The position numbers and the translations under genes are program-made. Of a stretch of DNA of 64,000 nt, positions 25,151-34,884 are shown piece after piece. Source of the DNA: Acrocarpospora corrugata. GTDB lineage: Bacteria; Actinomycetota; Actinomycetes; Streptosporangiales; Streptosporangiaceae. Below the pieces are notes generated by a model. That model was not told the DNA's origin. It ran no database searches and saw nothing but the letters and a program-made list of their open reading frames with translations. The DNA is taken from positions 1 through 64,000 of the forward strand of contig NZ_BLAD01000050.1 of the NCBI RefSeq assembly GCF_009687845.1, given 5' to 3'. The number at the start of each line of letters is the position of its first letter. Position 1 is the stretch's first letter.

Positions 25151-26809
25151 ATGCGCACCTCCATCGCGACCGTCTCGATCAGCGGCACCCTGGCGGAGAA
25201 GCTCACCGCCATCGCCGCCGCCGGATTCGACGGCGTCGAGATCTTCGAGAACGACCTGCTCGCCTCCCCGATGTCCCCGTCGGAGGTACGCCTCCGGGCT
25301 GCGGACCTCGGCCTGACCATCGAGCTCTACCAGCCGTTCCGCGACTTCGAGGCCGTGCCCCCCGACCTGCTCGCCGCGAACCTGCGCCGGGCCGGGCACA
25401 AGTTCCGCCTGATGGAGCGACTCGGCGCGAACCTGCTGCTGGTCTGCTCGAACGTGTCCCCGGCGGCGATCGCCTCGGACGAACTGGCCGCCGACCAATT
25501 GCGGCAGCTGGCGTCCCTGGCCGGTGAGCACGGCATCCGGATCGCTTACGAGGCTCTCGCGTGGGGCCGGCACGTGGACGACTACCTGCATTCGTGGCGG
25601 ATCGTGCAGCAGGCCGATCACCCGGCTCTGGGTGTGTGCCTGGACAGTTTCCACATCCTGTCGCGCGGATCGGACCCCATCGGCATCGAGGCCATCCCCG
25701 GCGAGAAGATCTTCTTCCTGCAGTTGGCCGACGCGCCGCTGCTGGCCATGGACGTCCTGCAGTGGAGTCGCCACTACAGGTGCTTCCCCGGTCAGGGGAT
25801 GTTCGATCTGCCTGATCTGGTGGCTCGCGTCGTCCGCGCCGGATACACCGGACCGCTGTCGCTGGAGGTGTTCAACGACGTGTTCCGGCAGGCCGACGCG
25901 GGCCGCACCGCACGGGACGGCATGCGTTCACTGATCGCTCTGGGCGACTCTTCCGTCCCACCGCAGGTGGTTCCGACCGGATTCGCCTTCGCCGAGCTCA
26001 CCGCGGATGATCGACTACGTGATCTGGTCCGCTCGCTCGGGTTCGTGTCCACGGATGGCCAGCTGTGGGAGCAGGGCGACGCCCGCCTTGTCCTGCGCGG
26101 AAACGGCGATCCCGCGCTGACCGCGATCGGCCTGGAAGGCCCTGACCCGGAGGAATCCGTCAGACGCGCGGAATCGTTGCTGGCCCCGTCCGAGCAGAAC
26201 ACCATCACGGCCCCTGACGGCACCCGGATCACCTTCTGCCGCCCACACGAAGCGCCGCCGATATCCGGAAATATCACTCGCATCGATCATGTGGCCCTCA
26301 CCCAGCCCTGGCACCACTACGACGAAGCCGCCCTCTTCTACCGGACCGTCCTCGCCCTCGGCCCGCAGCAGAGCCTCGACGTCCCCGACCCGTACGGTCT
26401 GCTCCGCAGCCGCGCCATGCACGCCAGCCCGGTCAGAATCGTCCTCAACGTCGGCGTGCGCTGGCAGCACATCGCCCTGGCCTGCGACGACCTCCTCGCC
26501 ACCGCCCGCACCCTGCCCCCCGACCTGCTCCTCTCCATCCCACCCAACTACTACGACGACCTCGACGCCCGCTACGACCTCGACCCCGAACTCCGCGCGC
26601 TCGGCATCATGTACGACCGCGACGACCACGGCGAGTTCCTGCACCTCTACACGATCACCGTCGGCCGCGTCTTCTTCGAACTCGTCCAGCGCATCGGCGG
26701 CTACCGAGGCTACGGCGCCGTGAACGCCCCCGTCCGCCTGGCCGCCCAGCACGCCCGGGAGGCTCAGCACGCCCAGCACGCCCGGGAGGGTAATGCCCCC
26801 GCTCAGTAG
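25151..26809 (+). CDS. qsuB: 3-Dehydroshikimate dehydratase, QsuB-type two-domain enzyme
   Basis: 552 residues starting one base after the shikimate dehydrogenase stop. The N-terminal sugar-phosphate-isomerase/AP-endonuclease-2 TIM barrel (about 1-270) has MRTSIATVSISGTLAEKL, GVEIFEND, CLDSFHILSRG and a metal-binding glutamate in LSLEVFNDVFRQ. The C-terminal half (about 285-530) is 4-hydroxyphenylpyruvate-dioxygenase-like, with ITRIDHVALTQPWHHYDEA. This architecture is that of Corynebacterium QsuB, which dehydrates 3-dehydroshikimate to protocatechuate. The extreme C-terminus carries a short AQHAREAQHAQHARE duplication. Confidence 0.88.
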   Translation: MRTSIATVSISGTLAEKLTAIAAAGFDGVEIFENDLLASPMSPSEVRLRAADLGLTIELYQPFRDFEAVPPDLLAANLRRAGHKFRLMERLGANLLLVCSNVSPAAIASDELAADQLRQLASLAGEHGIRIAYEALAWGRHVDDYLHSWRIVQQADHPALGVCLDSFHILSRGSDPIGIEAIPGEKIFFLQLADAPLLAMDVLQWSRHYRCFPGQGMFDLPDLVARVVRAGYTGPLSLEVFNDVFRQADAGRTARDGMRSLIALGDSSVPPQVVPTGFAFAELTADDRLRDLVRSLGFVSTDGQLWEQGDARLVLRGNGDPALTAIGLEGPDPEESVRRAESLLAPSEQNTITAPDGTRITFCRPHEAPPISGNITRIDHVALTQPWHHYDEAALFYRTVLALGPQQSLDVPDPYGLLRSRAMHASPVRIVLNVGVRWQHIALACDDLLATARTLPPDLLLSIPPNYYDDLDARYDLDPELRALGIMYDRDDHGEFLHLYTITVGRVFFELVQRIGGYRGYGAVNAPVRLAAQHAREAQHAQHAREGNAPAQ

Positions 26810-26819
26810 GATGGGCGGC

Positions 26820-27473
26820 ATGACCTCCCCGTCCGGTACGCGCCCGAGCGCGACACGCCAACGTGACGCCGACCGGACCCGCGCCGAGATCCTGGAGGTC
26901 GCCCAGCGGGTGTTCGCCCGCGACGGTTACGCCGGCGCCCGGGTGGACGAGATCGCCGATCTCACCCGCACCACCAAGCGGATGATCTACTACTACTTCA
27001 GCAGCAAGGAACAGCTCTACATCGCGGTCCTGGAGAAGGCCTACACCGAGGTCCGCACGATCGAACGGACCGTGGACGTCGCCCACCTGGCCCCGGCCGC
27101 CGCGATCCGCACCCTGGCCGAGCTGACCTTCGACCACCATGACGCGCACCGCGAGTTCATCAAGCTCGTCGCGATCGAGAACATCCACCGGGGCGAGCAC
27201 ATCCGCAAGTCCGAGGTGCTGGCCAATCTCGGCACACCGGTGCTGGACATCATCACCCGGATCCTGGAAGCGGGCCGTACCAGCGGGGAGTTCGTCACCG
27301 AGGCCGACGCGATCGACATCCACATGATGATCAGCGCGTTCTGCGTGTTCCGGGTGGCGAACCAGCACACGTTCGGCGCGCTGTTCGGCCGCGAGATGAC
27401 CGCACCGGAGCATCGGGCCAAGCAGCGCCGGATGGTGGGCGAGATGGTCGTCGCCTACCTGCGCGGGAGTTGA
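26820..27473 (+). CDS. TetR family regulator of the quinate/shikimate locus
   Basis: 217 residues; the ATG at 26820 lies 10 bp after the QsuB gene. Helix-turn-helix at residues about 20-65: ILEVAQRVFARDGYAGARVD, LTRTTKRMIYYYFSSKEQLY. The AcuR/RutR-like C-terminal domain is rich in helices. Probable local repressor acting at the AAC-N6-AGTTC sites in the transporter/dehydrogenase promoter. Confidence 0.9.
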   Translation: MTSPSGTRPSATRQRDADRTRAEILEVAQRVFARDGYAGARVDEIADLTRTTKRMIYYYFSSKEQLYIAVLEKAYTEVRTIERTVDVAHLAPAAAIRTLAELTFDHHDAHREFIKLVAIENIHRGEHIRKSEVLANLGTPVLDIITRILEAGRTSGEFVTEADAIDIHMMISAFCVFRVANQHTFGALFGREMTAPEHRAKQRRMVGEMVVAYLRGS

Positions 27474-27505
27474 TCATGGGCGTGATGGTCGTCGTCCACC
27501 CCTGG

Positions 27506-28747
27506 TCAGCCTCGGGTGTCGACCGGTAGGCCCAACCGGCGGGCCAGGCCGTCCCATCGCACCAGTGCGAACGTGTTCCCGCCGCCGCCCGCGACCAGCA
27601 GGCCGCCGCCGTAGGGGGCGCCCAGGGCCAGGTTGGTGACGGCCAGGCCGCCGGTCGCGGGGACGCCGACCAGGCGGAACTTGCCGACGTACTGGACGGG
27701 CTGGCGGGTGTAGACCGCGAAGCGGCCGTTTCCGGGGGTGGCGGCGAGGAGGTGGCCGGGGTAGAGGGCCAGTGCGCCGACGTCGGGCAGGCGGTCGCTG
27801 CCTTCGCCCGGGCCGCAGGTTCCGTCGGCGGCGGGGGTGGCGCCGAACTGGGAGACGACGTCGACGAAGGTGGGTTCGCCGGTGAGGTCGGGGGTCAGGC
27901 GCCAGATGCCGACGCCGCGCTGTGCGACGTAGAGGGCGGACGCGTCAGCCACCAGTCCGATGACGGGGGCCGGGCCGCAGGGGGTCCACGGGGTCAGGTC
28001 GTGGGTGACCAGGTCGGTGGGCAGGTCGAGGGTGCGGATGACCTCGTAGGCGACCTTGCGGCCGGGCGCGGGCGTCAGCCGGACCAGGGCGAGCCGGGCG
28101 GTGCCGTCCTGGGCGACGACCGCGTAGGCACCGGTGCCGTCCTGCCAGACGGCGATGTCGCGCGGCATCCCGTCCGCGAAGATCACTGGCACGTCGGGCG
28201 CGGTGACCTCCTCGATCAGCGGATTCCCGAAACCCGCGGCCACCGGCCGGAAGGCCATGGCGCGCAACCGCCCGGTAGCGCCGTCGGTGACGACCGCGAT
28301 GTCGTTGGTCCACGCCGGGTCGAACCGGAACCGGTAGAGCACGTCCACGCCGGTCGGCCGGGCTCCCGGGCCGCGCAGGGTCAGGAAGCGGCGACCGGCC
28401 AGGTCGTAGGCGGCGATCCCGCCGTCCAGGGCCGCGCCCAGGACCACGCTCTTGCGCCGGTCGGTCGGGTGCCGCCAGATCGCCACGTCGGCCGGCGAGC
28501 CGGTGACCTTGGCGAACGCGGCCGGACGGACATAGACCTGCCCCGGGGCCGAAGCGTCGGGAGGGGGCTGCGCGGCCGACGGGTCGCGGGTGGGGGCCGC
28601 GCTCGGCGCCTCCTCGGTCGGGGCGACCACGATGTCGACCTCGGGGTCGGCCCGCAGTTCGGCGGTGGTCAGGTTCGCGTGGGTGGAGAGAACCACCGTC
28701 AGCGCGACGGCGACCACGACGGCCCCGGCGATCGGCAGCCTTCTCAC
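27506..28747 (-). CDS. Secreted phytase-like beta-propeller protein
   Basis: 413 residues from GTG 28747 (GGTGGAG upstream). N-terminal signal or anchor helix LPIAGAVVVAVALTVVLS, then a Pro/Ala-rich linker (about 30-65). The propeller begins PADVAIWRHPTDRRKSVVLG and GGIAAYDLAGRRF, then VDVLYRFR and NDIAVVTDGATG. These match the blade-1/2 layout of beta-propeller phytases (PF02333), where acidic residues bind calcium and phytate. Activity is unproven. A phosphate-releasing role would fit the Pst genes nearby. Confidence 0.65.
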   Translation of the reverse strand: MRRLPIAGAVVVAVALTVVLSTHANLTTAELRADPEVDIVVAPTEEAPSAAPTRDPSAAQPPPDASAPGQVYVRPAAFAKVTGSPADVAIWRHPTDRRKSVVLGAALDGGIAAYDLAGRRFLTLRGPGARPTGVDVLYRFRFDPAWTNDIAVVTDGATGRLRAMAFRPVAAGFGNPLIEEVTAPDVPVIFADGMPRDIAVWQDGTGAYAVVAQDGTARLALVRLTPAPGRKVAYEVIRTLDLPTDLVTHDLTPWTPCGPAPVIGLVADASALYVAQRGVGIWRLTPDLTGEPTFVDVVSQFGATPAADGTCGPGEGSDRLPDVGALALYPGHLLAATPGNGRFAVYTRQPVQYVGKFRLVGVPATGGLAVTNLALGAPYGGGLLVAGGGGNTFALVRWDGLARRLGLPVDTRG

Positions 28748-28943
28748 AGCGGGCACTCCACCTCGTCGGCGAATCTCACAGGGCGGCTGAGCATGGCGAA
28801 GCAGGAAGAACCCGGGGCGAACGCCGCGACAACAACCACACATGCGCCGATGAAGAACTCCGCGCCAGGCCCGGATACCGCTGTTTTCTCGCTGTTCCCC
28901 GGCGGGATCGCCGCCGTTGGCGGGGCCTCGCTAGGAATCCATC

Positions 28944-29804
28944 ATGAACGCGAGCACGCCGATCATCGGCCCCGGACGGCTGAGCCTCACCGCCGAACGC
29001 CATCCCAATCCCGTCTGGTGGACCCTCGGCCTAGGCCTCGGCCTGGCCAACGCGGTACGACACCGGAGCCGCGGCTACCGCTCGCCGCGACCGTACCCGA
29101 CCGAAGAGGTCGAGCGGAGCGTGGACTACGTGGTCGCGGTGGTCGACCGGTGGGAGGCGGACGGGGTCGCCGACTGGCAGGGGCTGCGCGTGCTCGAACT
29201 CGGTCCCGGGCCCGATCTGGGGACCGGCGCGGTGATCCTCTCGCGCGGCGCGGCTTCGTACACGGCGGCGGACCGCTTCCCGCTCGCCGGGGACGCCAGC
29301 CCGCGATACTACGACGCGCTGGCCGAACGCCTGGGCGCGCCGGTGGACCTGGACCGGATCGGCTATCACGTGACCGACTTCCCTGGGCTGCCCGACCTGG
29401 CCGGACCGTACGACGTGGTGGTCAGCAGCGCCGCGCTGGAGCACTTCGACGACGTCACCGCCACGTTCGCGCGGCTGGCCGAGCTGGCCGCGCCGGGGGC
29501 GACCATGACCCATCACGTGGACGGCATGGTGCACATGCGCGGCATCCGCCCCCGCGACCCGCTCAACCTGCTCCGCTACTCGGACTGGACCTACCGGCGG
29601 ATGAGCTTCCCCGGCGTGCCCAACCGGCTGCGGGCCGGCGACTACCTGGCGGCGGCCGAGCGAACCGGCTGGCGGGCCCGCATAGTGCAGGACCGCGTCG
29701 CGACGGACTCCTACCTGGCGCGGGTACGGCCAGGCCTGGCCAGGCCGTACCGGGATCGGACGGACCTGGCCACGCTGACCTTCAGTGTGGTGTGCGAGCG
29801 CTAA
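28944..29804 (+). CDS. Class I SAM-dependent methyltransferase
   Basis: 286 residues from the ATG at 28944 (AGGAA). SAM motif RVLELGPGPDLGTGAVILS; then PYDVVVSSAALEHFDDVTAT, the motif II/III region of sugar or lipid methyltransferases. It resembles methyltransferases of polysaccharide loci. Divergent from the phytase-like gene, it opens the surface-polysaccharide region. Its last 23 bp overlap the convergent Ig-like/deacetylase gene. Confidence 0.88.
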   Translation: MNASTPIIGPGRLSLTAERHPNPVWWTLGLGLGLANAVRHRSRGYRSPRPYPTEEVERSVDYVVAVVDRWEADGVADWQGLRVLELGPGPDLGTGAVILSRGAASYTAADRFPLAGDASPRYYDALAERLGAPVDLDRIGYHVTDFPGLPDLAGPYDVVVSSAALEHFDDVTATFARLAELAAPGATMTHHVDGMVHMRGIRPRDPLNLLRYSDWTYRRMSFPGVPNRLRAGDYLAAAERTGWRARIVQDRVATDSYLARVRPGLARPYRDRTDLATLTFSVVCER

Positions 29805-32151
29805 CCCCACGGCCCCACGCGGTCGCCACGGTCACCGGATCGGCGTACGTGGCGCCGCGCGCCTGGTTGAGCGCGACCGCGAAGTCGCCGGCGCAGTAGG
29901 ACTCCCCGTCGCTGGCCCAGTGGGCGCGCCAGTCCGCTCCGGTGCAGTCCCACTGGGTGCCGGTGCCGCCCAGGCGTTTGCCCCGGAGGAACTTGTAGAT
30001 CTGGAGGATGCGCCACTGCCCCGGCACCCCCGACAGCATCGCGGCCACCTGGTCGGGCGGGGTGTAGCGGGCGCCGTCGGTGCGCGCGCCCAGCACCGGC
30101 ACCCAGTGGTAGCAGGTGAGGGCGGGGTCGTTGCACCAGTTCCCGGCCAGGCCCTGCACACTCACGAAGTACGGCGAGACGGTCTGCTCGCGCAGGTTGA
30201 CGCCGTAGCCGTACTGGCGGGCGTAGGCGAAGCAGGTGGACACGGGGTCGAGCTGGACCGCCGTGGTGGGCGGGCTGCCCGCGTAGCCGGGGTAGAGGAA
30301 CAGGCCCCAGGCGCGGGTGTGGCCGTGCGCGGCGAAGGCGTCCAGGGAGCCGCACGTCTCGGCGCGCAGGGTCTGCGGGGAGGGTTGCGGCTGCCCGGCC
30401 GGCGGGGTCAGGTTGAGGTAGCCGGCGCTGTGGCTGACGAAGCTCCAGCCGTACTCGTCGCGGAGCCGTTCGGTGTCCGGCCAGCCGGCGTAGTCGGCCA
30501 GGGTGGGGTCGCAGAAGTTCTCGTCGGCGTAGCGCACCACGACCGAGCCGGTCACCGGGATGCCCCTGGTCCGCAGGTCGTCGGCGAGGTCGCCGAAGAG
30601 CGGCACGGAGCCGCGCCTGGGCTGGCAGTTCTGGTCGACCGCGCCGAGCTGGGATCGGCTGGCGAGCAGCGTGACGTAGCCGGGGCCCGCGCTCCCCCGG
30701 CTGAACGGGACGGCGGCCGTGGCGGTGAGGCCCCGGTCGTCCACGGCTTCGGCGCGCAGGATGAAGTTGCCGTACGCCGGCGGGGTCCAGGTGGCCGACC
30801 AGGCCGCGCCCTGCCGTACCGGCCGGAAGAAGGCGAAGGCCGGGCCCCAGGCGCCGGACGGCTGCCAGTACTGGCCGGTGTCCCGGCTGACGACGGAGAG
30901 GCGCACGTCGCTCACCGCGGTGTCGTCGGTGGCCGTGCCGGTGAGGGTGATCGGGCCGGCCGGGTACCCCTTGCCGAGGACCGGCGCGGTGATCGCGACC
31001 TCCGGGGCGAACGCGGCCGAGTCGGGTCCGCCGACGGTGAACGGCACCCGGGGGTAGGCCGGGTCCTCCAGGCCGGCCGCGTCGACGGCGGTGAACTCGG
31101 CCTGGTAGCTGCCGGGCCCGGGAGGCGTCCACGCGAAGGACCAGCCGGTGCGGGTGAAGAGCTGCTGCCCGTTGGCCACCGACGCCCGGCCGTCGTCGCG
31201 CGGGCCGGTCAGCGTGACCAGGCGCCGCTGGTAGGCGCCCCAGTTGCCGTCGGTTCGCAGCCATTTGCCGGTGCCGCGGTCGAGCACGGCCGCCGCCACG
31301 GCGGCGACGCCGCGCGCGTCGTCGGCGACGCCCTCCCATTTGACCGGCCCGCCGCCCGGGAAGGCCCTGCGGGTGGTGGTGACGGTCGTGGCGGGCGCGT
31401 CGGCGTCGGCGAAGAAGGTGCGGCTGAGGTCGCGGGTTCCGCCGGCGGCGTCCCGCACCTTGACGGCGAAGGTGTACTGGCCGTCCTCGGGCGGGGTCCA
31501 CCTGAACGTCCACGCGAACGTGCCGGTGCCGGTAAAGGGTGTGGCCTGGAGTGCCTCGTAGGTGGTGTCCCAGGTGCCGTTGGGGTGCCACCACCGCTGG
31601 GTGCCCACGTTCCGGACGGCCACCCGGATGTCGGTTATCGCCTGGTCGTCGGTGGCCAGGCCGCGCAGGACCAACTCCCGGCCGCGGGGAACGATCACGT
31701 CCTTGGCGGGTTCGGCGATGGCCGCGTTCGGCTGGGCTTCGACGGTGGCGGGCAGTTCGGTGACGGTGAAGCGGCGGAACGGCAGCGCCGGGTCGGTGGA
31801 GCCGTCGGCGGCGGTCGCCACGACCTGGACCAGGTAGTCGCCCGGCTCCCCGCCCGGCCAGGTGTAGCTCCACGCGCCGCCGGGGCCGACCGGCACGCTC
31901 CGCGCGCTGTACTCGCCCCAGGTATCCGGCCGCCACCAGAGTTTGCCCACGCGGTCCTGGATGCCGACCCGGACGGAGACCGCCCCGGTCGCGGTGCCGC
32001 TGACGGTGACGGGGGCGCGCGAGTGCAGCGAACCCTCCGCCGGGGCGGTGATCTGCGCCGCGGGCGCGGCGAGCGCGCTCCCGGCGAACGGCGGCAGCAC
32101 GATGGCCGAGCCGCCCAGCAGGACTGCGACGGCCAGCCGTCGGATTCTCAT
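29782..32151 (-). CDS. Secreted protein: four Ig-like modules + polysaccharide-deacetylase-like domain
   Basis: 789 residues with a signal peptide (cleavage near GSALAAPA). Four Ig-like repeats (about 30-460) each carry a variant of the motif D-R-x-T-x-x-W-W-x-P-x-G-x-W-G: LWWRPDTWGEY, WWHPNGTWDT, WLRTDGNWGAY and YWQPSGAWGPAF. The C-terminal 300 residues (YVTLLASRSQLGAVDQNC, then YGWSFVSHSAGYLNLT, WGLFLYPGY) look like a NodB-type deacetylase fold, but I cannot confirm the metal triad. It is 16 bp after pstS in the same operon. It may trim or bind the exopolysaccharide. Confidence 0.75.
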   Translation of the reverse strand: MRIRRLAVAVLLGGSAIVLPPFAGSALAAPAAQITAPAEGSLHSRAPVTVSGTATGAVSVRVGIQDRVGKLWWRPDTWGEYSARSVPVGPGGAWSYTWPGGEPGDYLVQVVATAADGSTDPALPFRRFTVTELPATVEAQPNAAIAEPAKDVIVPRGRELVLRGLATDDQAITDIRVAVRNVGTQRWWHPNGTWDTTYEALQATPFTGTGTFAWTFRWTPPEDGQYTFAVKVRDAAGGTRDLSRTFFADADAPATTVTTTRRAFPGGGPVKWEGVADDARGVAAVAAAVLDRGTGKWLRTDGNWGAYQRRLVTLTGPRDDGRASVANGQQLFTRTGWSFAWTPPGPGSYQAEFTAVDAAGLEDPAYPRVPFTVGGPDSAAFAPEVAITAPVLGKGYPAGPITLTGTATDDTAVSDVRLSVVSRDTGQYWQPSGAWGPAFAFFRPVRQGAAWSATWTPPAYGNFILRAEAVDDRGLTATAAVPFSRGSAGPGYVTLLASRSQLGAVDQNCQPRRGSVPLFGDLADDLRTRGIPVTGSVVVRYADENFCDPTLADYAGWPDTERLRDEYGWSFVSHSAGYLNLTPPAGQPQPSPQTLRAETCGSLDAFAAHGHTRAWGLFLYPGYAGSPPTTAVQLDPVSTCFAYARQYGYGVNLREQTVSPYFVSVQGLAGNWCNDPALTCYHWVPVLGARTDGARYTPPDQVAAMLSGVPGQWRILQIYKFLRGKRLGGTGTQWDCTGADWRAHWASDGESYCAGDFAVALNQARGATYADPVTVATAWGRGVSARTPH

Positions 32152-32167
32152 GCTTCGATGCCTGTCT

Positions 32168-34075
32168 TTAGTGCTGGCGGGAGCGGCGCAGGCGGGCGAT
32201 CGTCCCGGCCAGAGCCGGGCCGAAGACCACCACGATCAGCGCGAGGACCAGCGCGAGCAGCGTCCAGGGCCGGCCGGCGGCCTCCGCGACCTTCTTGACC
32301 TCGGTCGCGGCGCCCCCGGCGAGTTGCGGGTCGATGCTGGTGTTGCCGCCGCCGGAGCCGGTGGTCAGGGGGAGGACCTGCCCGTCGGTGGCGAGGACGC
32401 CGGTGGTTCCGTCGCCGTTGTCCGTGACCGTGGATGGGTCCTGGCCGGTCGCCGTACCGGGGCCGCCGGTCTCGCCGCCGCCGTCATCAGTGCCGCCGTC
32501 GTCGTCGTTCCCGGACGTCGAGTTCCCGCCACCGGAGCCACTGGAGCCGCCCGAGCCCGACTTGCCGGAGCCGGCGGTCGGAGAGGATTTGCCGCCCGGC
32601 TGGGTGGGGTTGTTGCTCGATCCACCGGCGGGATTGCTCGCCCCGGGCGACGGGCTGGCGGTCGGAGTGGAACTGCCGTTGGGACTCGGGCTCGGGCTGC
32701 CGGAATTGTTATTGTTGTTCTGCTCTTGATTGTTATTAGTATTGTTGTTGTTCTCGTTGTTGTTATTGCTCGGCGGATTCTCTTCGACCGCCTGCTCGCC
32801 TTCCTCGCCGCATTTCTGGCCGTTCGGCAGCGCGAGGCTCTTGTAGTACTGGCCCCACTGGTCGCCGGCGGTGGGCAGGGTCGGATGGCCGGGCACCGAC
32901 GCGAGCGCGCTCAGGCCCTGGTTGATGAGCTCGGTCGGGAGCTGCGAGTAGCCGATCTGGTCGACGTTCTTCTGGCCCTCGGTGATCGCGTGCAGGGTGA
33001 ACTTGCTGATCACTTCGCCCTTGGCGGCGTCGTATCCGTCGGTCGGCACGATGATGTAGTTGTAGCTGGAGATCGGGTACGCGTTGGCGTGCGGATGCGC
33101 GTACACGTCGGTCAGGTCGTAGGTGCCGTCGCCCTTGCGGCGGGCGGCCGTCAGCGCGATGGCCTGGCTGCAGGCGGTCGGCTCGGCGTAGTTGCCGGAG
33201 GCGTTCTTGAGCTTGACCACCGGCAGGCCGACCTGGATCGCGTAGGCGTACTCGGCGTACCCGATGGCGCCCTTGCCGGCCTGGCCCTGCTGGACGGTGA
33301 TGGCGACGGTGTCGGAGCCGCTCTTGTACTCCACGCCCGACCCCCGGTTCTCCGGCCACTCGTCGGTCGCGCCGCAGTTGTTGCCCTTGCAGTCCTCCGA
33401 CGGCGAGGCGGGCGGCAGGCCGGGGCAGCCCTCGGCCCGGGTGCAGCCGCCCTCCATGTAGCCGCGCCAGCGGTCCCCCGCCTGCTTGCTGAGGTACTCG
33501 GTGAACACCGACGTCGTCCCGGAACCGCCCTTGCGGACCACCGGGTAGATCGGCTGGTGCGGCAGCCGGGCCTGGATCTCGGGATTCTCCGCCTTGATCT
33601 CGGGGTCGTCCCAGAACATCTCGGCCTCGCCGCGGTACTGGGTGTAGTACGCGCTGGTGAAGATCTTCACCAGCAGCGGCCCGGACAGCTTCAACCCGGT
33701 GATGGGCTGCCCGGCGTTGTCCTTGATGCTGTACATGACGGCCGTGCCACCGCCCACCAGCGGCATGTACGTGTACGGGAAGGCCGGCACCGCCTCGGTC
33801 CCGAGCCCCTCCGGGAACCGGTAGGACACGTCGCTGGAGGCGAAGTCGGCGTTCTCCCGCTTCGCGAACCGGTCCCGGCCGGCGGTGGACCCCACCTGCT
33901 GGTAGTTGATCGACAGCCCCTGCCGGCGCACGTCCACGATCCACTGCTGGATCGCCAGATACGCGAAGGTAGACCCGGCCCCGTTCACGGTCGGCAGGTC
34001 CGCGGCCCGCGCGGGCGCCGGCCCGATCCCCACCACGACCAGCACCATCAGCAGCGAAACCAGCACCCGGTTCAT
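32168..34075 (-). CDS. pstS: PstS-type phosphate-binding protein with Asn-rich linker and C-terminal membrane anchor
   Basis: 635 residues, far longer than usual PstS (about 370). Signal peptide ends at PAPARAAD. Phosphate-binding motifs are [32 protein letters not shown] and [11 protein letters not shown]. After about residue 425 comes an Asn/Gln-rich stretch, then Ser/Pro/Gly-rich low complexity, and a final helix [20 protein letters not shown] with a basic tail. It therefore seems tethered to the membrane at its C-terminus rather than by lipid. Overlaps pstB by 4 nt. Confidence 0.88.
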   Translation of the reverse strand: MNRVLVSLLMVLVVVGIGPAPARAADLPTVNGAGSTFAYLAIQQWIVDVRRQGLSINYQQVGSTAGRDRFAKRENADFASSDVSYRFPEGLGTEAVPAFPYTYMPLVGGGTAVMYSIKDNAGQPITGLKLSGPLLVKIFTSAYYTQYRGEAEMFWDDPEIKAENPEIQARLPHQPIYPVVRKGGSGTTSVFTEYLSKQAGDRWRGYMEGGCTRAEGCPGLPPASPSEDCKGNNCGATDEWPENRGSGVEYKSGSDTVAITVQQGQAGKGAIGYAEYAYAIQVGLPVVKLKNASGNYAEPTACSQAIALTAARRKGDGTYDLTDVYAHPHANAYPISSYNYIIVPTDGYDAAKGEVISKFTLHAITEGQKNVDQIGYSQLPTELINQGLSALASVPGHPTLPTAGDQWGQYYKSLALPNGQKCGEEGEQAVEENPPSNNNNENNNNTNNNQEQNNNNNSGSPSPSPNGSSTPTASPSPGASNPAGGSSNNPTQPGGKSSPTAGSGKSGSGGSSGSGGGNSTSGNDDDGGTDDGGGETGGPGTATGQDPSTVTDNGDGTTGVLATDGQVLPLTTGSGGGNTSIDPQLAGGAATEVKKVAEAAGRPWTLLALVLALIVVVFGPALAGTIARLRRSRQH

Positions 34076-34884
34076 CCGAACCTCCCGTTGACGTAGTCGG
34101 CGGTGCGCGGGTCTTCAGGGGAGCCGAAGATGTGCTCGGTCTCGCCCTGTTCGACGACCCGGCCGGGCTCGTCCTCGGCCGCCAGGAAGAACGCGCAGTG
34201 TTCGGAGACCCGCTGCGCCTGCTGCATGTTGTGGGTGACGATCACGATCGTCAGCTGGTCCTTGAGTTCGAGGATGGTCTCCTCGATCCGGCGGGTGGAG
34301 GTCGGGTCCAGCGCCGAGCACGGCTCGTCCATGAGCAGCACGTCGGGCCGGACGGCCAGCGACCGCGCGATGCAGAGCCGCTGCTGCTGGCCGCCGGAGA
34401 GCCCGCCGGCGGGCGCGCCGAGCCGGTTGCGCACCTCGTTCCAGAGGCCGGCGCGGCGGAGGCTCTCCTCGATGAGCTGCTCCCGGTTCGCGGTCTTGCG
34501 GCCGGTGAGCCGCAGCCCGGCCATGACGTTGTCGCCGATGGTCATGGCGGGGAACGGGTTGGGCTTCTGGAAGACCATCCCGATCCGCCGCCGCACTTCG
34601 GTGATGGGCAGCGCCGTGCCGTAGATGTCGTCGCCGTCCAGGAGCACGCTCCCACCCAGCGTGGCGATCGGGACGAGCTCGTGCATCCGGTTGAGGATCC
34701 GCAGGAAGGTGGACTTGCCGCAGCCGGACGGGCCGATCAGCGCCGTCACCACCCCGGCGCGCATGTCGATGTCGACGCCTTCCAGCACCTTGCGCGCACC
34801 GAACCACGCGGACACTCCGACCCCGCGCAACGTGCCGCCGACCGGCTGCCCGGTGACGGGGGCCTCGCTCTCCTGGGTGGTCAC
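34072..34884 (-). CDS. pstB: Phosphate ABC transporter ATPase PstB
   Basis: 270 residues from GTG 34884, overlapping the pstA stop (GTGA). Walker [11 protein letters not shown], signature [16 protein letters not shown], Walker [14 protein letters not shown] and the switch histidine in [14 protein letters not shown]. Powers uptake by the PstC-PstA permease at the inner face of the membrane. A much longer open frame extends upstream in this phase but is only a shadow of pstA. Confidence 0.95.
   Translation of the reverse strand: MTTQESEAPVTGQPVGGTLRGVGVSAWFGARKVLEGVDIDMRAGVVTALIGPSGCGKSTFLRILNRMHELVPIATLGGSVLLDGDDIYGTALPITEVRRRIGMVFQKPNPFPAMTIGDNVMAGLRLTGRKTANREQLIEESLRRAGLWNEVRNRLGAPAGGLSGGQQQRLCIARSLAVRPDVLLMDEPCSALDPTSTRRIEETILELKDQLTIVIVTHNMQQAQRVSEHCAFFLAAEDEPGRVVEQGETEHIFGSPEDPRTADYVNGRFG

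Noticed and set aside
26750-26790. Repeat CAGCACGCCCGGGAGG at the end of the QsuB gene as a regulatory element
   Set aside because: It lies inside the coding frame and simply encodes a duplicated AQHARE peptide; slippage explains it.
29785-32298. Very long plus-strand open frame opposite the Ig/deacetylase gene
   Set aside because: Antisense shadow caused by GC-rich codon bias; its translation is Arg/Gly/Val-rich without domains, whereas the minus strand has a signal peptide and repeated modules.
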